From assembly GCF_037042905.1 (NCBI RefSeq), contig NC_087256.1, positions 27,541,501-27,605,500 of the forward strand: 64,000 bases of DNA, read 5' to 3'. The notes below the pieces were generated by a model. It was given only the letters and a program-made list of their open reading frames with translations. It did no database searches and had not been told where the DNA came from. The stretch is from Lytechinus pictus (taxonomy: Eukaryota; Echinodermata; Echinoidea; Temnopleuroida; Toxopneustidae). Below, in pieces: positions 23,327-36,100 of this stretch. Position 1 is the stretch's first letter. Each line of letters starts with the position of its first letter. The position numbers and the translations under genes were made by a program.

Positions 23327-23555
23327 GGGGATACCTGAGTAATACCCTCAGCGTCCTACTCGATGCCGACTACGTTCTCAGCCTGACGATGACGTTCTGT
23401 TCCAACATCCTCGCGATGGGCATGATGCCCTTGAATCTCTTCATCTACACGACCAGGCTGACGGACGATAACGAGTCGTTGAACACGCCATTCGGCGAGA
23501 TCGCCATCCAGCTCGTCATCCTTATCATACCTATTGGCATCGGGATGATCATTCG
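23327..23555 (+). CDS. SLC10 exon (GGYLSN to GMIIR)
   Basis: Acceptor 'ctctag' precedes it and donor 'gtgggt' follows. Two leading G bases complete a codon from an unseen exon. It encodes the MGMMPL segment typical of the family. The codon split at the 3' end (CG|G) joins to give RYKWPK, matching the family's YRWPK. Confidence 0.85.
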
Positions 23556-25694
23556 GTGGGTAGAGGACGACGATGGTGCATGACGATGGTTATGATGATG
23601 ATGATAATGGTGGTGGTGGTGATGATGATGATGATGGTGAAGATGGTGATAATGATGATACCGTTGATCATAATGACTGATTAAGATGATGATGGAGATG
23701 ATAGGCATGATGATGAGAATAATGATTTGTGTAATGATGATAAAGATAATGGCGATAGTGAAGGGGGTGGCGATGATGGTGGTTATATGATGATGATGAA
23801 AACGATGACGATGTCAATAATGATGTTGATGGTGATAAAGATAATGATGATGAGGATGATGATGACTGACGCTGAGGATGCTTGTGATGATAACGATGAT
23901 TGTGATTATGATGATGATGACGGTGATGATAACGATGACGATTATAATGATGATAATGAAGACGATAATGAGGATGTCTGATGATGATGTCTATGATGAA
24001 GAAGATGTTGGCGATGATGATGATTGTATTGATGGGTGCGATGACTATCAAAGGAATTAAAGGAAAACCTGCTAGTAATAGATCCGAGAACTTTCGGTAC
24101 GAGGACTATATTTTTTCCCATTTTCACCCCCCCCCCCTCCCCATTTTCTTCATTGCAGGTATAAATGGCCTAAACTTCAGGAGAAGGCCATGAAGTTACT
24201 CAAACCTGTCTCGACCATTGTTCTAGCAATCACGCTCGCCACGAGTCTCCCGTTCCAACTCTACATCTTCGACGCTCCCTGGAACGTTTACCTGGCGGCC
24301 TTCTTGCTGCCGTTGTGTGGCGCTTTTTGCGGTAGCGTCATCGCCAAGATTACGTGCATCAAGCCCAATGCAGCTATTGTCACGATATCGTTAGAAACAG
24401 GTACGGTGCTTAAGGTCCGGGGGTTCATGAAACTTGTTTGTCCGATAAGAACAATGAAAAGAGCTACTTAAATTGTGGGATATCATTGACTAGCACCAAA
24501 CTTATCCTCAATATTGTGCATTCCGTTAGTAGGCAATTATTTACTTTAAAAAAACTGAGAAGTGAAACGAACAATAAAATTCAGCCAGAGGAAAAAAATT
24601 AAAGGGAGAAAATAAGCGAGAAATAGGGATGATGACCATTGTTATTGTCTCGCCTCCATGACAGATGGAGACTATAGGCGCCGCTTTTCCGACGGTGGCG
24701 GCGGCATCGTCAACATTGAAATTTTATTCAGGCTTAAGTGTTTGAAATGTCATAACTTAAAAAGTATATGGACCCTTTTCATGAAACTTGGACATAAGAG
24801 TAATCAAGTATCACTGATCATCTTGCACGAGCTTCAGGTCACATGACTAAGGTCATATAGGTCATTTTTATGGTCAATGAACTTTGAACGGCCTTTAAAA
24901 AAAAATATAATTATTCATCTTAGCTGTCAAAGTCAGCTCTACTGCTATCTTTAATTGCATAATGTAGGTCAGACTGCCAGAGGCGTTCCACTTGTGTAAA
25001 ATCAGAGCTTTGTTAAAATTTTTGCTTGCAAAGAAAGAAAAGTGTTGATTATTTTTCTCTCTCTCCATTAATCGTAATTTATAAGGCCTTAATTGCTATC
25101 ATGAAAAAGGAAGAGAGATTCCAATAGGCATATTTAAAAATGATATCCAAAATCAATGCATCGACTTTCTAAAGATAATCAAACTCTATGCATTTTACCG
25201 TAATGAAGTTTGGCTAATGGAATATGTATGTCTTTTCGTTTCTTATTCTTTCATTATTTTTACACTTTTCTTTAATTCATTGTCTTCTTTAATGCTCCTT
25301 TCTATTTTCCTCTGTTTCTTCATTTTTTCTTCTTTCCGCTTTAACCAAACATCCGTCACTTTTTCTGATTTCTCCAGGCGTCCAGAATGCTTTGATGGCC
25401 AACAGCATCATCGTCCTCTTCTACCCGAAGCCCGAGGCGGAGCTGGCGGCCCGCGTCCCATTCCTCATCTTCCTCATGACGCTCTTCGAAGGGATCCTCA
25501 TCGCGGCCATCTACCTCCCTTACAAGCACTTCTGCAAGAAACCCGACGATGAGGTGGACGACGAGGAGAAGAAGATCAAGGATGAGAAGATGAAGGAGGT
25601 GTATTCACCAGAGGAGATGAAAGAGAAGAAGGGCGGTGACGGAGGACATACAACAGAGAGCGCCTACGAAAATCCGGCCTTCCAAAAGAATTGA
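23327..25694 (+). CDS. SLC10 family sodium/bile-acid-type cotransporter, C-terminal three exons
   Basis: Exons 23,327-23,555, 24,159-24,400 and 25,378-25,694 join in frame (788 nt, 261 complete codons plus the stop), with GT-AG borders. The product covers the C-terminal three-quarters of an ASBT-like carrier. It starts at GGYLSN, equivalent to the CCPGG region after TM4. Then come CSNILAMGMMPLNLFIYTT, the SLETGVQN motif (SLETGAQN in human ASBT, near Na+-binding residues), several hydrophobic helices, and a charged tail rich in Lys/Glu ending YENPAFQKN. The family couples Na+ to uptake of bile acids or steroid sulfates at the plasma membrane; the substrate here is unknown. Exons for TM1-4 are not visible and the first exon here begins with two bases of a split codon, so the gene is partial. 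It converges with PDCD11. Confidence 0.88.
23580..24060. repeat. GAT/GAC trinucleotide array in SLC10 intron
   Basis: About 480 bp of imperfect (GAT)n with GGT, GAC and AAT variants, starting some 25 nt after the exon's donor. The overlapping His- or Met/Asp-rich reading frames are artefacts of the array. Confidence 0.85.
24159..24400 (+). CDS. SLC10 exon (YKWPK to SLETG)
   Basis: Acceptor 'cattgcag' follows a C/T tract; donor 'gtacgg'. It encodes two hydrophobic segments, then an Ile-Ser-Leu-Glu-Thr-Gly end that is the strongest family signature. The last G begins the split Gly codon completed in the next exon. Confidence 0.87.
24640..25010. repeat. Dispersed repeat in SLC10 intron
   Basis: 'tttgaaatgtcataactta', 'agtatatggaccc', 'catgaaacttggacataag', 'aatcaagtatcactgatcat' and 'ggtcatttttatggtcaatg' form a repeat I recognise from invertebrate deuterostome genomes. 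Recognition is from memory, with no search done. Confidence 0.45.
25378..25694 (+). CDS. SLC10 terminal exon
   Basis: Acceptor 'tctccag'. Encodes GVQNALMANSIIVLFY, a last hydrophobic helix (FLIFLMTLFEGILIAAIYL) and a highly charged cytoplasmic tail with many Asp/Glu/Lys, ending at TGA. Exon GC content is clearly higher than the surrounding intron. Confidence 0.87.
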
Positions 25695-28320
25695 AACAAC
25701 TATCGCGTGGTCCAATATTATCAACCGCGCGCCTATTATTTTTCGTATATCCTTCAATATTCAAGGATGTGGAGCGCTTTCATTCAAATTGAAGTCTTTC
25801 CTTTTACAATCAGAGTTGACGACATTGCACAATTTCAAAAAACCCTTCTAGAAACGAAGTAACATAACTAGGGCATAAATGCGAGCGATAATTTTGAGGC
25901 CATCTCAAATTTCATCTTATAATTGCGTTTAAGCGTCTATGAAAATGGTGATTATGATGATTATGATGGTAAGGATGACGACAATATGAAAAAATATGAT
26001 CGTTTTCTTTTCCAAAATCTGCCAAAAACGATTACAATACAAGCACCCCAAATTGGGAAAAAATATGAAAATCTTACAGAATCCTAAAGCTAGAAAGAGT
26101 AATAAATTTTAATATTGAATATGAATATTGTTTTATTATGTTTGATAGTTCTTGCAACAATTCATTCTCACAAAGCGAAGAGGTAAAAGAAAACAACAAA
26201 AGCAAAAAGCATGTAGCTAGAATTATCACTTTAATTAATTGAGATGCTTTATTACTGTCCAACATTTTCAGATCAAACAATAAGATTGGACCATGTCTTC
26301 ATTATAGTGTGTGAAAACCCTTCAGAGAATTCTGAGAGCATTTGAAGACAGTGTATTTTCTTTATATTTTGTTTTAGGTAAGTAAGGTTCATGTTACTTC
26401 TAAATGAGGCGGGGCACCTTTTGGAAAGGTGGACACAATTTAGGGCAAGAGGGGTAGGGTATGTGTGCCCCCCCCCCCCCTGTGTCCATTCGCAACTGAT
26501 CAAGTGTAAGTTCACAATTTTCTATGAGGGATTTATATATATAGTATATATTTTTTGTAGATTGTAATATGTATAATAAGTTTGAAGTGCCATAGAATTA
26601 AGAAATATGATATCTAGAAAGTGCTGCTGGGACTTAGGGGAAAAGACCTTGATGAATCAATAGTCGTCTTTATGACTTAACAGTATTAAACAGTAATTAT
26701 AAAGTCTGACAATATCAGATTTAATGCAAATTTAAAAGTGTGATATTGATGTTAAGCATCTTTTTCAAATCACCTTTCTTTGGGATGCATTTTACTGACA
26801 TCATAAACTAATATCGCCAGATTCAAGAGTTGTTGGGGGATTACTTTTATATCTTACTTTCGTATTGAATTAATTGTACCATTTCTGGATGGAATGGAAG
26901 TGACAGTCCTTTGGAATGGTGAAACGTTTTGCTAAGATACGTATGGTTGGTGGAGACGGATTGTTATTAAATCAGAAGTCTTTACATTGAGAATGTCAAT
27001 ATTTTACATTTTTATTAAAAAACATTGATTTTCAGAACTTATTTTCTTTTAAATATCTTTAAATTGGAAAAGATGAAATATGTGGACAATTATGACCCTT
27101 TCTACTTGTTTACGGTCATATTTTCAAAGTCATGCATTTAATTATTGAGCTGAAGTATGAAGGGAGTAATGACTGTTGCAAGAAGTTGTCATTTGATTAT
27201 GTACTATATAGGACAGATTATGTACTATATAGGACAGATTATGTGAACTTATTCAAGATATGTTAAATTCTTATGATAAATATAAAAATATACCACGGCT
27301 GAAAAAAAGAACAAGGTAAAAGAAATGAAATTAAAGTAGAAGAAATTGTCAAACTTTAATGGTAATATCATTTATCAACAAAACTTACAAAAATTTGAAT
27401 GTGAAGTACAAAGATCATGGCATGTCATTGAAAACAATGAAAATGTCTTTAAAACAATTTATTCTAAATAAAATTAGCTAAATTTTCTGTTTCCCTATCC
27501 ATGATTAAGAAAAAATAATTATACCATACACTTATATAATTGATTGAGATACGTAGAATATACAAAGTGACATTGTGAAATGAAGAAAATTAAGGATACC
27601 CCTCACCCCCCCCCCCCCCATATGTGTTTATAGCATGATTTCAAGTCAAAACGGGTAGGAAGATAAATTCTAACAAGAAAATAATAATACATTAATACTT
27701 TTGACAAAATCATTATCTGACACAACTGTCTGACACTCATTCCTACTACCATTGAATTTGTAATACCAATGTATTTTCGAAATGTAAGAAATATGTATTT
27801 ATGATTGAAGTTATGAATGGAAATGAAAATTAAATATATTGATTATACAGATCATTTATCTCTTATCACATGTGAATTTGTCATAATTGTTAAAAATCTT
27901 CTGTCTCTTTTTTTTTCTTCTGATGACATCCCCTATATATTGACATTAAGCTGATAAAAAAATGTATATAAATACTGTATGCAGGATTGAGCACAATTTT
28001 TTTTATAAAAATCAGAAAAATAAACAATTATTACCTTTGTTCTCTGTGAAAATATTAATAATTTGCAAATCAATATCAAAATTTTCTGCTGCAAGACCAT
28101 TCGGACTGGATATTAGGGGCGAGACTTCGACAGCCATGCATCTTGTTGAAGTGATGATGTCATTAGTCTTTTCTGGATGGATCCAAAATAGGCAGCAGGG
28201 GGTCAGAGCAAAGAACTTATATCGTTGACAGCCATTAGGATATGAGACATTTGGGCAACTAAATAATATTTCTTCTAAAAGTCCCAGTGGTGTTTAAAGA
28301 AGATTCAAAACTGTTGAGAA
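25695..28320. other. Convergent intergenic region between SLC10 and PDCD11
   Basis: AT-rich, with no gene seen. A possible AATAAA lies near 26,100 for the SLC10 transcript. C runs occur near 26,469 and 27,606. A 22-bp direct duplication ('gattatgtactatataggac') lies at about 27,196-27,240. Confidence 0.5.
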
Positions 28321-28737
28321 GCAGTTGCCATGGTTATGAATGATTGTATTTGTAACATCCCTACCCGTCCTCGACAAGTCCCCCTCCCACAGTGGTCAAC
28401 AGTCTTCTACTTGACTGTATTAACCCGTTGAATACTGAATTCTGTCATTCCCATAGACTATGTACAGGTATCACCTGGTTCCAGTTGGCAATGGTTAATA
28501 ATGGACTTGTCTCCATATATCTTCTGAAAGTCGAGTGTAACACTTGAAGAAGATTTAGGATTGTTATGCAGCTGCAAAGGTGATGAACAATTAAGACATC
28601 CCTTCCCTGTATTCTAAAAATTCCCTCGAACGGTGGTCTTTGATTCTACATACTCAACGTCCTTCTGCTTGACTGAAATAATGGTGGACTCATCCCCATA
28701 TTTTTTATCAAAGTCGAGGTAATGCTTGACGATTTAA
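28321..28737 (-). pseudogene. Two degenerate tandem copies of the last PDCD11 exon
   Basis: Downstream of the true stop, two eroded copies of the terminal exon and its flank follow in direct orientation. Copy 2 (about 28,557-28,737) has 'tttgattctacatactcaac', 'ttctgcttgactg', 'catccccatat' and 'aaagtcgaggta'. Copy 1 (about 28,321-28,556) has 'gtcttctacttgactgtatt' and 'cttgtctccatat' and is split by about 70 bp. The intergenic 'gccatggt(t/a)atgaatgat' is also repeated. All frames are broken. Confidence 0.8.
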
Positions 28738-28781
28738 TATTGCCATGGTAATGAATGATCGAGACATCGCACTACTGCACC

Positions 28782-28956
28782 CTACAGATCCCCTCCAACA
28801 GCGGTCTTGGATTCCACGTACTCGACAGCCTTCTGCTTGACTGCATTAATGGTCGACTCGTCTCCATATTTCTTCTCAAAGTCTAGGTAGCGTTTGAAGA
28901 AGAACTTGACCTTCTTGGCGGAAAGTTTCAAGTGGATCACCCTCTCAAAGAGGTGT
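28782..28956 (-). CDS. PDCD11: PDCD11 terminal exon (HAT end, stop)
   Basis: Acceptor 'tttttcag'. Encodes [25 protein letters not shown] and a C-terminus [11 protein letters not shown] followed by TAG (28,784-28,782). The first A completes an Arg codon from the previous exon. Two decayed copies follow at 28,321-28,737. Confidence 0.95.
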
Positions 28957-29683
28957 CTGAAAAAAAAACAAGAATCAGTTAAAAAAATAGATCAGAGATG
29001 AATTATCATGAATTAAATATAATTATCATGAATTTAATACTAGCCACTGGGCACCAACACCAAATTTCAAAAAAAATATATATTAAAAAAATTAAATAAA
29101 AGGAGAGAATTTCATCAACATGTGGCATCTGACAGGTTGTCGGATCGCACAACATTTCTTGGATATGATTTGCTGAGAGCCATTGGTGTCTGACTTTTAC
29201 TATGGTAACTATCACATAATGACAACTTGTCAGTTTGTCTGTGCTGAAAGATTTCATAGGATAGTCGCCTGAAGAGTGGAAAACATGGCTCCAATAACAG
29301 AGTACATAATGGAGTTTCTTTCCCATTGAAATGGGAGGGTGGATTGATCTTTTGAGATTCATGACTTGGGTTAAGACGTGACGTCATTTGATGAGTCATC
29401 ATAACCAAAAAAAAAGGATTTATCCTTAAAAAAAAAAAAATTATATTGTACTGTTGTATTTACTACTGCTACTAAAACTACTTCTACTACTACTACTACT
29501 ACTACTACTAGTGCTACTAAAGCTACATCATCTCCTCCTCCTCCTGCTGCTACTACTTCTACTGCTACTACTACTTCTAATACAACTTCTACTACTCCTG
29601 CTACTGCTACTACTACTACTACTACTGCTACTACTACTACTAGCGCTACTAATATCAACATCATTTACTGCTACTACATGTAG

Positions 29684-29730
<47 letters not shown>

Positions 29731-29741
29731 TACTACTACTA

Positions 29742-29788
<47 letters not shown>

Positions 29789-30064
29789 ACTACTACTACT
29801 ACTACAACTTCTACTACTAGTGCTACTAAAGCTATAACTGCTACTAATGTCATCTACTACTACTACTACTGCTACTGCTGCTGCTGCTGCTGCTGCTGCT
29901 ACTTCTACTACTGCTGCTACTACTACTACTGCTACTACTACTACTACTACTCCTACTACTGATACTGCTACTACTACTACTACTACTACTACTTGTGCTA
30001 CTAATATCATCATCATCTACTACTACTAGTAATACTACTACTACTACTATACTACTACTACTAC

Positions 30065-30129
<65 letters not shown>

Positions 30130-33100
30130 TCATCATCATCATACCTGGATGCATTAGTGTATCCCTGTTTAATAGTAAGATCAAGATAGATGGACCAGAT
30201 GTCTGTCCTCTTTGGGTAGTTACTAAGAATGTTTTCAAACATTGTCTTTCCTCTCTCTGGCTCGGCATGCCGGTACTCCAGCTGGGCAAACTTCACAATC
30301 ACACCAACATCTGTCAAATGCAAAGGTTGGAATGTAATCAAGTTTGCACTAGTCAATATCAAATATTATAACAATAATAACAATTTAATATTTATACAGT
30401 GCACATACATGTATCTGTGGATGACATTGAACAACTTGAACAATCCAAAACAAAAATGAAATCAATAAATGAAATTCAATAAAAATAAAATAATCACCTC
30501 CTTATAGAGTAGTATGTCATACTGTACCATGGATATAAAGGTGTACAAACAATCGCTTCATTGCAATGACCATTCAAGTCTGTCACTGCATGCACATTTT
30601 TTGAAAACATTGACCATAAACCAATCAGAATGCTAATTGCAACTCAGAATGTTTTCACAATTTTTTCTTCATGCTTTCCCTTCCTACTCCACTGTAGCCT
30701 CCACCTATACTTCCTCTTCACTATTTCCTTCTCTTTGTCCTATCTGCCTCTCCTTTGAATTCATTCTTGGATGATGACAATCCCCATCTCATTTTAAATT
30801 TATTCCTCCTTATTCATACCCCGTTCTTCTTCCCGTTCCCATTCCCTTCTCCCTCACTTTTAACTTACGTTCTTTCTGTACCACGGGTTTGAAGCTTCTC
30901 TGCATGAGTCGTCTAGCCTGATCATGCTTCTTTCTACTTGTTTTCCTTCTTCTCTCTCCATGCAACCTCCTTTTCTACTCTTCCTCCCATCCTCATCTTT
31001 TATCTTTCACCTCACCTTCAAATCCATTCTTTTTTTTACTTCTTCTTCTCCTCTTGCTCCTCCTTTTTCTTTTTCTTTTCCCTGTCTCCTCCATCAAAAC
31101 GTCTTCCTCAGTCCTACCTTTTCCCCTTCTCCTCTCTCTTTCCCTTTCTAATCTTGTTTTTTTCAATTTTAACTTTATCCACCCTTCTCTACATTTTCTC
31201 CCCTTCCCCTTCTCCCTCCTCTCAACTTACGTTCTTTCTGTACCAGACTCTTGAAGCTTCTCTGCCTGAGTCGTCTAACCTGATCATGCTTTCCATTTTT
31301 CATTCTCCTCTTCCTCCTTCTTTTCCTCCTCTTTCTCCTCCTCCTTCCTCTTCTTATTTTTCTTCTTCTTAATCTTCTCCTCTCCATTTTTTCCTACTCT
31401 TTCTTCTCCTCCTCATCAGTGTCATCATCCTCCCTCCCTCCTCGTCTTATTTTTCTTTTTCTTCTTTATCTTCCCCTTCTCTCTTCTTTCCCTACCCTTT
31501 CTCCTCCTCCACCTAATCATCATCCTCCCCTCCTCTAAACTTACGTTCTTTCTGTACCAGACTCTTGAAGCTTCTCTGCATGAGTCGTCTAGCCTGATCG
31601 TGCTTCCCATTCTTTATGAGGAAGGTTCCAAACCCAGTCCATACTTCAGGCTCAAACTTGAACCTCTTCACCATCGTCTCATACAGCTGCTCAGCCGGCT
31701 GCAGTGGACAAGAAAGTATTCAAGACAATCAAAGGTTATATGCAAATGCATATGTATAGGCAGTGGCAGATCCAGCCTGTGCCCACCCCCCCCCCTTTGA
31801 AAGCCATAATCAAAATTTTTAATGTAAATATGCCGTTCTAACAGAAGAGTGCCCCCCCCCCTTTTGAAAGTCACAGCACATATTTTTATAGGGGATATGT
31901 CAGTCATAATACACAACTGAGGACTTTTTTTTGCTTGTCAAATTTTTCTCGGGCAAATGTGCCCTCCCCCCTTTGGAAAATCCTGGATCCTCCCCTGTGC
32001 ATAGGAGTGACGATGATCTGACTGGTTAAGGGGACATCAAAGGTCACATGGTGGATTACCGGTATATACTTTGAAATACATCTTTCTTGTGATATGCAAT
32101 GCACAAACTTATTTATTTGTAGTAGTGCGCAACCCCTTAGCATGATGAAGTATGCAGCAATTCCCTCTACACCAAACTCAACTGGAGAATGAAGTGCATA
32201 TATTCTCCAGGGGGTGTTTCACAAAGATTTCAGTATGACTTAAGTCGCCCTTAAATGCTGATGTGTACATGTACATGATATGCAATGAGCGATCTTATTG
32301 ATAGATAGGCAGTAGTGCGCATCCTCATGACACGATCTGACCAATGCGGTCAAGCCTTTCATACCGTACGCAACTCGGTATTTAAGTGCAACTCTAAGTC
32401 ATTCTTAAATCTTTGTGAGACACCCCCCCGGAAGTCATTCACACGCTACTTTTTGAGGGGAGGAGCCCATGTCTTTGTACCAATGCTGATGAGGGGAACA
32501 ACATTACCACTTACCCCAGTCTTGTCGGTTCTGACATAGATACTGACGAGCTGTTGAAAGACTTTGATCGGTTCACACTGCTGGAGCGCCCTCTGGAAGA
32601 CGGCAACCACTTCCTCTTCCGTCCCGTACAAGTTCTCCAGGTTCAGATACGCCACCCATACGTTCAATTTCTCCTGCTCTTCTCTGTGTTAGTTAAGTTA
32701 AAGAATAGTAAAGTTCACATTATCATATATGACTTAATGAGACACGTTAAATGCAATGGCCCATATTCTAAAGTCTAAAATCATGGAGAGCCAAAAATGT
32801 CAAAATTGTATTTACATTTTATGTTTCGAATGTTAATTTTGGTATATCCTCATGATCTGCTGGTGAAAAACACTGGTTTAGTTATCACTCCCAGACAATG
32901 ACTTGATAGTTGAATGTGCTGAATTCAATTAAATTCAATTCAAGGTTTATTAAAAAACAGGAGTCACAGCCAAATGGCTGAATTGGTCACGTATACAGAG
33001 TACAAACAATTAAAAGACTCATTACACACTTCAAACATGAAAAAGCAGTAACCTTTGTAAAAACTGACATGAGAAATATGTGTATAGGCAAGAATACTTA

Positions 33101-36100
33101 GGCAATGAAAATTTATATACATGTACATAAGATAAATGACTATGAGGAAGTGGTAAATTAAGAATAAAAAAATTAAGAGTAGAAAAATTCCAACCTTGGC
33201 TCTGACAGATTTGTTTCACCATTGGCTATCTATAGTTAGACCTCAACTTTAGACCAGAGCTTAAATTAACCAGAGTTCAGAATACAGGCCAATGCAAACA
33301 ATTCATTCCATGGTCCTACCCACTTGGTTGCAATCATAGTCTACTTAAACAGTTCCAAATTTCATCCCTAATTTTCATCAATATTTCATCATCATATCAT
33401 CTCATTATTTCTTTCCATCGCATTACCACGATCATTAACATAGTTGGACAACCAAAACCACCAAGTAACACATAATGGAATAAAGCAAAGCAGTGAGAAT
33501 AACCCTATCAAAATTGAGCTTCTGAGTCTCACCAACTTTTCATTCTCAATGACACGAGACAAAGAAATAGACCAAGATGAAACATCTGTCACACAAGCAC
33601 TATCTCTCTCTCCCTACCCCATTGCTTCCCCGTGTCCTTACCTCTTTATCCCTCCCTCCCTCCCCACTTCCTTGCTCCTCTGCCTTTCCCCCTTCCATCT
33701 CTCCCTTTCTCCCTCACTCTTCTTCCTGTTCCCCTTCTCTTCTTCCCCTCCTTCCACATCCCTCCCTCCAGTGGCGGACCTGACCCGGAGGAGACAATGA
33801 TTGGAGGGGCACTGTATTGTTTTGTGAACAATGCTGTGCCCCTCCCAATGCTTCGTCTCCTCCGGGTCACGGTCCGCCACTGCCTCCCTCCCCTACTAAC
33901 TCATGTCCCTGTTTCCCTCCCTCCCTTCCCAGGCATGATATTCCCTTCTGAAAAAAATCATCTGAAAAATAGCTACGGGTCACTATTAAAGTCACCGCCG
34001 AAGTCCGAGGCTTCCCGGTCGGGATTACAAGCTCTTTCATAGTAAAGAAATTGAAAGTGATTTTCAAAGGCGAGTCTGCATGATAGTTTTATCATTTGAC
34101 TTTAAAAAGCATTAAAAAAACAGCATGAAATTGTTCTTGGGCAAAGGATTTTACGTTAAAAAAAAGAAATTTGAATAAAATATATATATATTTTTTAATC
34201 CCTTCCCCTTCTTCCCTCCCTCACTCACTCCCGTCCATTCTATCCTCCCTCATTCCCTCCCTCTTCCTGCCCTTTCCCTCCCCCTCCATCCTTCCCTACC
34301 CATCCCTCCCTCCTTCTTTCCCACTCCCCTTCCTCTCCTACCTGAAATTGATGGTTTTCAGAGCACGCTCTGCAATAGCCCTGGCCTTCTCTATGTCCAC
34401 CGAGTTCAGGTAAAAGGCCATGTAACGGATCCAGGCGAGGGAGCTGTTCGGGGAGCTTGCAACGAGACGATCAAAATCCTCCGGAGTTTCCGGTGGCCTG
34501 TTGGCATCCATCAGGGCTTGCTCGGTCTGGAGAAAGGAAAACAATGTCAACATTTCATTTCTTAGGTCTACTTCCACCCTCCTGTTATGGCTGTGAAGAA
34601 TACTGCTGGAACAAACACTCAGTTTGGTTTTCAAATCACAAGACAGTAATCTAGAAATAATTTCATAATGCTGTTTGTAAGTTTACACACAACTATGGAT
34701 CCTTTCTTGCGCTGAAAGATCTCCAAATAGCTGACTAAGCACCTAAGAATATGTTCCACTCATGCTTACCTTACGAACATAAACTAATAATAATAATAAT
34801 AACGCAGTTCTTGTATAGCGCATATCACATTATGTCATAATGTCCCTATGCGCTTCCAAAGGACTCGGATATAAGGTATGGATTATTATGGATATTAGGT
34901 ATAACTAGGTATGTTTTATGGGGGGGGGGGGCAAGGTGAAAAGTTAGTGTTGTTGTTCTTACCTTATACAAGACATCTTCTTGGGCCATAGCCTCTTCTT
35001 CCAAATCCTTTCTGCTTTTCTTGGCTGGTGGCTACAAAAAATATAACAAGTTTTAATTTGTAGGTCTGTACTTTTTTTTATTTCAAACAATTTACACAGC
35101 ACAAATAGATAATAATAATAATCAACATTATTTGTATAGCGCTTATCACAAAACGTCTCTAAGCGCTTAGGAAAAAATAGAAAGAGAGAAGGAATTTCAG
35201 CAAAAAACTAAATTGTATAGTTCAAAGTAGACTGCAGACAGTTGAGGGGCTTCACATGTAAAGGGAAGGCTATTTAACAAAAAAGTAGGTTTTTAACATG
35301 GATTTGAATTTCTCTGTTGAATCTGCTTGTTTTATACTTTGTGGTAGATTGTTCTAGAGGGGATGCGGAATAAAAAGATCATGAACCATAAGACTGGGTA
35401 TTGGTGGCAGGAACTATTAAGAGTGATTTGTTTCTTGAGCGCAAGTTGCAGGAGGGTGAATATTCTGATATCGACTCTTGAAGATAGACTGGATCTGATT
35501 TCTTTAAACATTGGAATGTCAGCAAGAAATATTTGTGCAACCTGTCTTCATACGAGGACAAGAGGATGAGAGACCAGTTTCAAGACATTCCATTGCATTA
35601 GTCAAGGTCTATGCTTCCTTCCTCATAATAGTTCTTCAAAGTGCAGGAAGATCAATCTTGCACAGGACCCAACAGGAGAGTTTACATCCAGGGCCATGCT
35701 TGGGTATGTGGTTTCCTAGATGTAACACAGGTTGTAGTTTCATGCTTAGATGGTCTAACCCTACTACGTGTACTGTCTTTGCAACTGGTAAAATGGTTGT
35801 GAAGTAGATCAAATATAGAGAACGATAAAAATAAGTTTTAAGAATATTTTTACCTCATCTTCTTTCTCTGCCTCCTCCTCATTCTCTTCATCATCGCTGT
35901 CATCATCATCATCACTGTCATCGCTTTCTTTTAACTTCCTTGGTGTTGTTGTTTTTGTTGGTTTTGTAGTAGTATCGTCCCAGCTGAACCCTGATGATAT
36001 CTGCAGTCTCGGAGTGTCCGTGTCAGACTTCTTAGAGGCTGTCACAATCTATAGGACAGATCAATGAAAGATCAAATTTAATAATAATTATACTGACAAT

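Noticed and set aside
23445-24127. His-rich and Met/Asp-rich frames
   Set aside because: Translations of the GAT array on both strands; the true exon ends at 23,555.
29371-30362. Long reading frames made of Leu, Ser, Thr or Val
   Set aside because: They are translations of the CTA/CTG array. Only 30,145-30,310 on the minus strand is a real exon.
30924-31610. Ser/Phe/Pro- and Arg-rich frames
   Set aside because: They come from the T/C-rich intron tract; the only coding-like content is the duplicated exon end.
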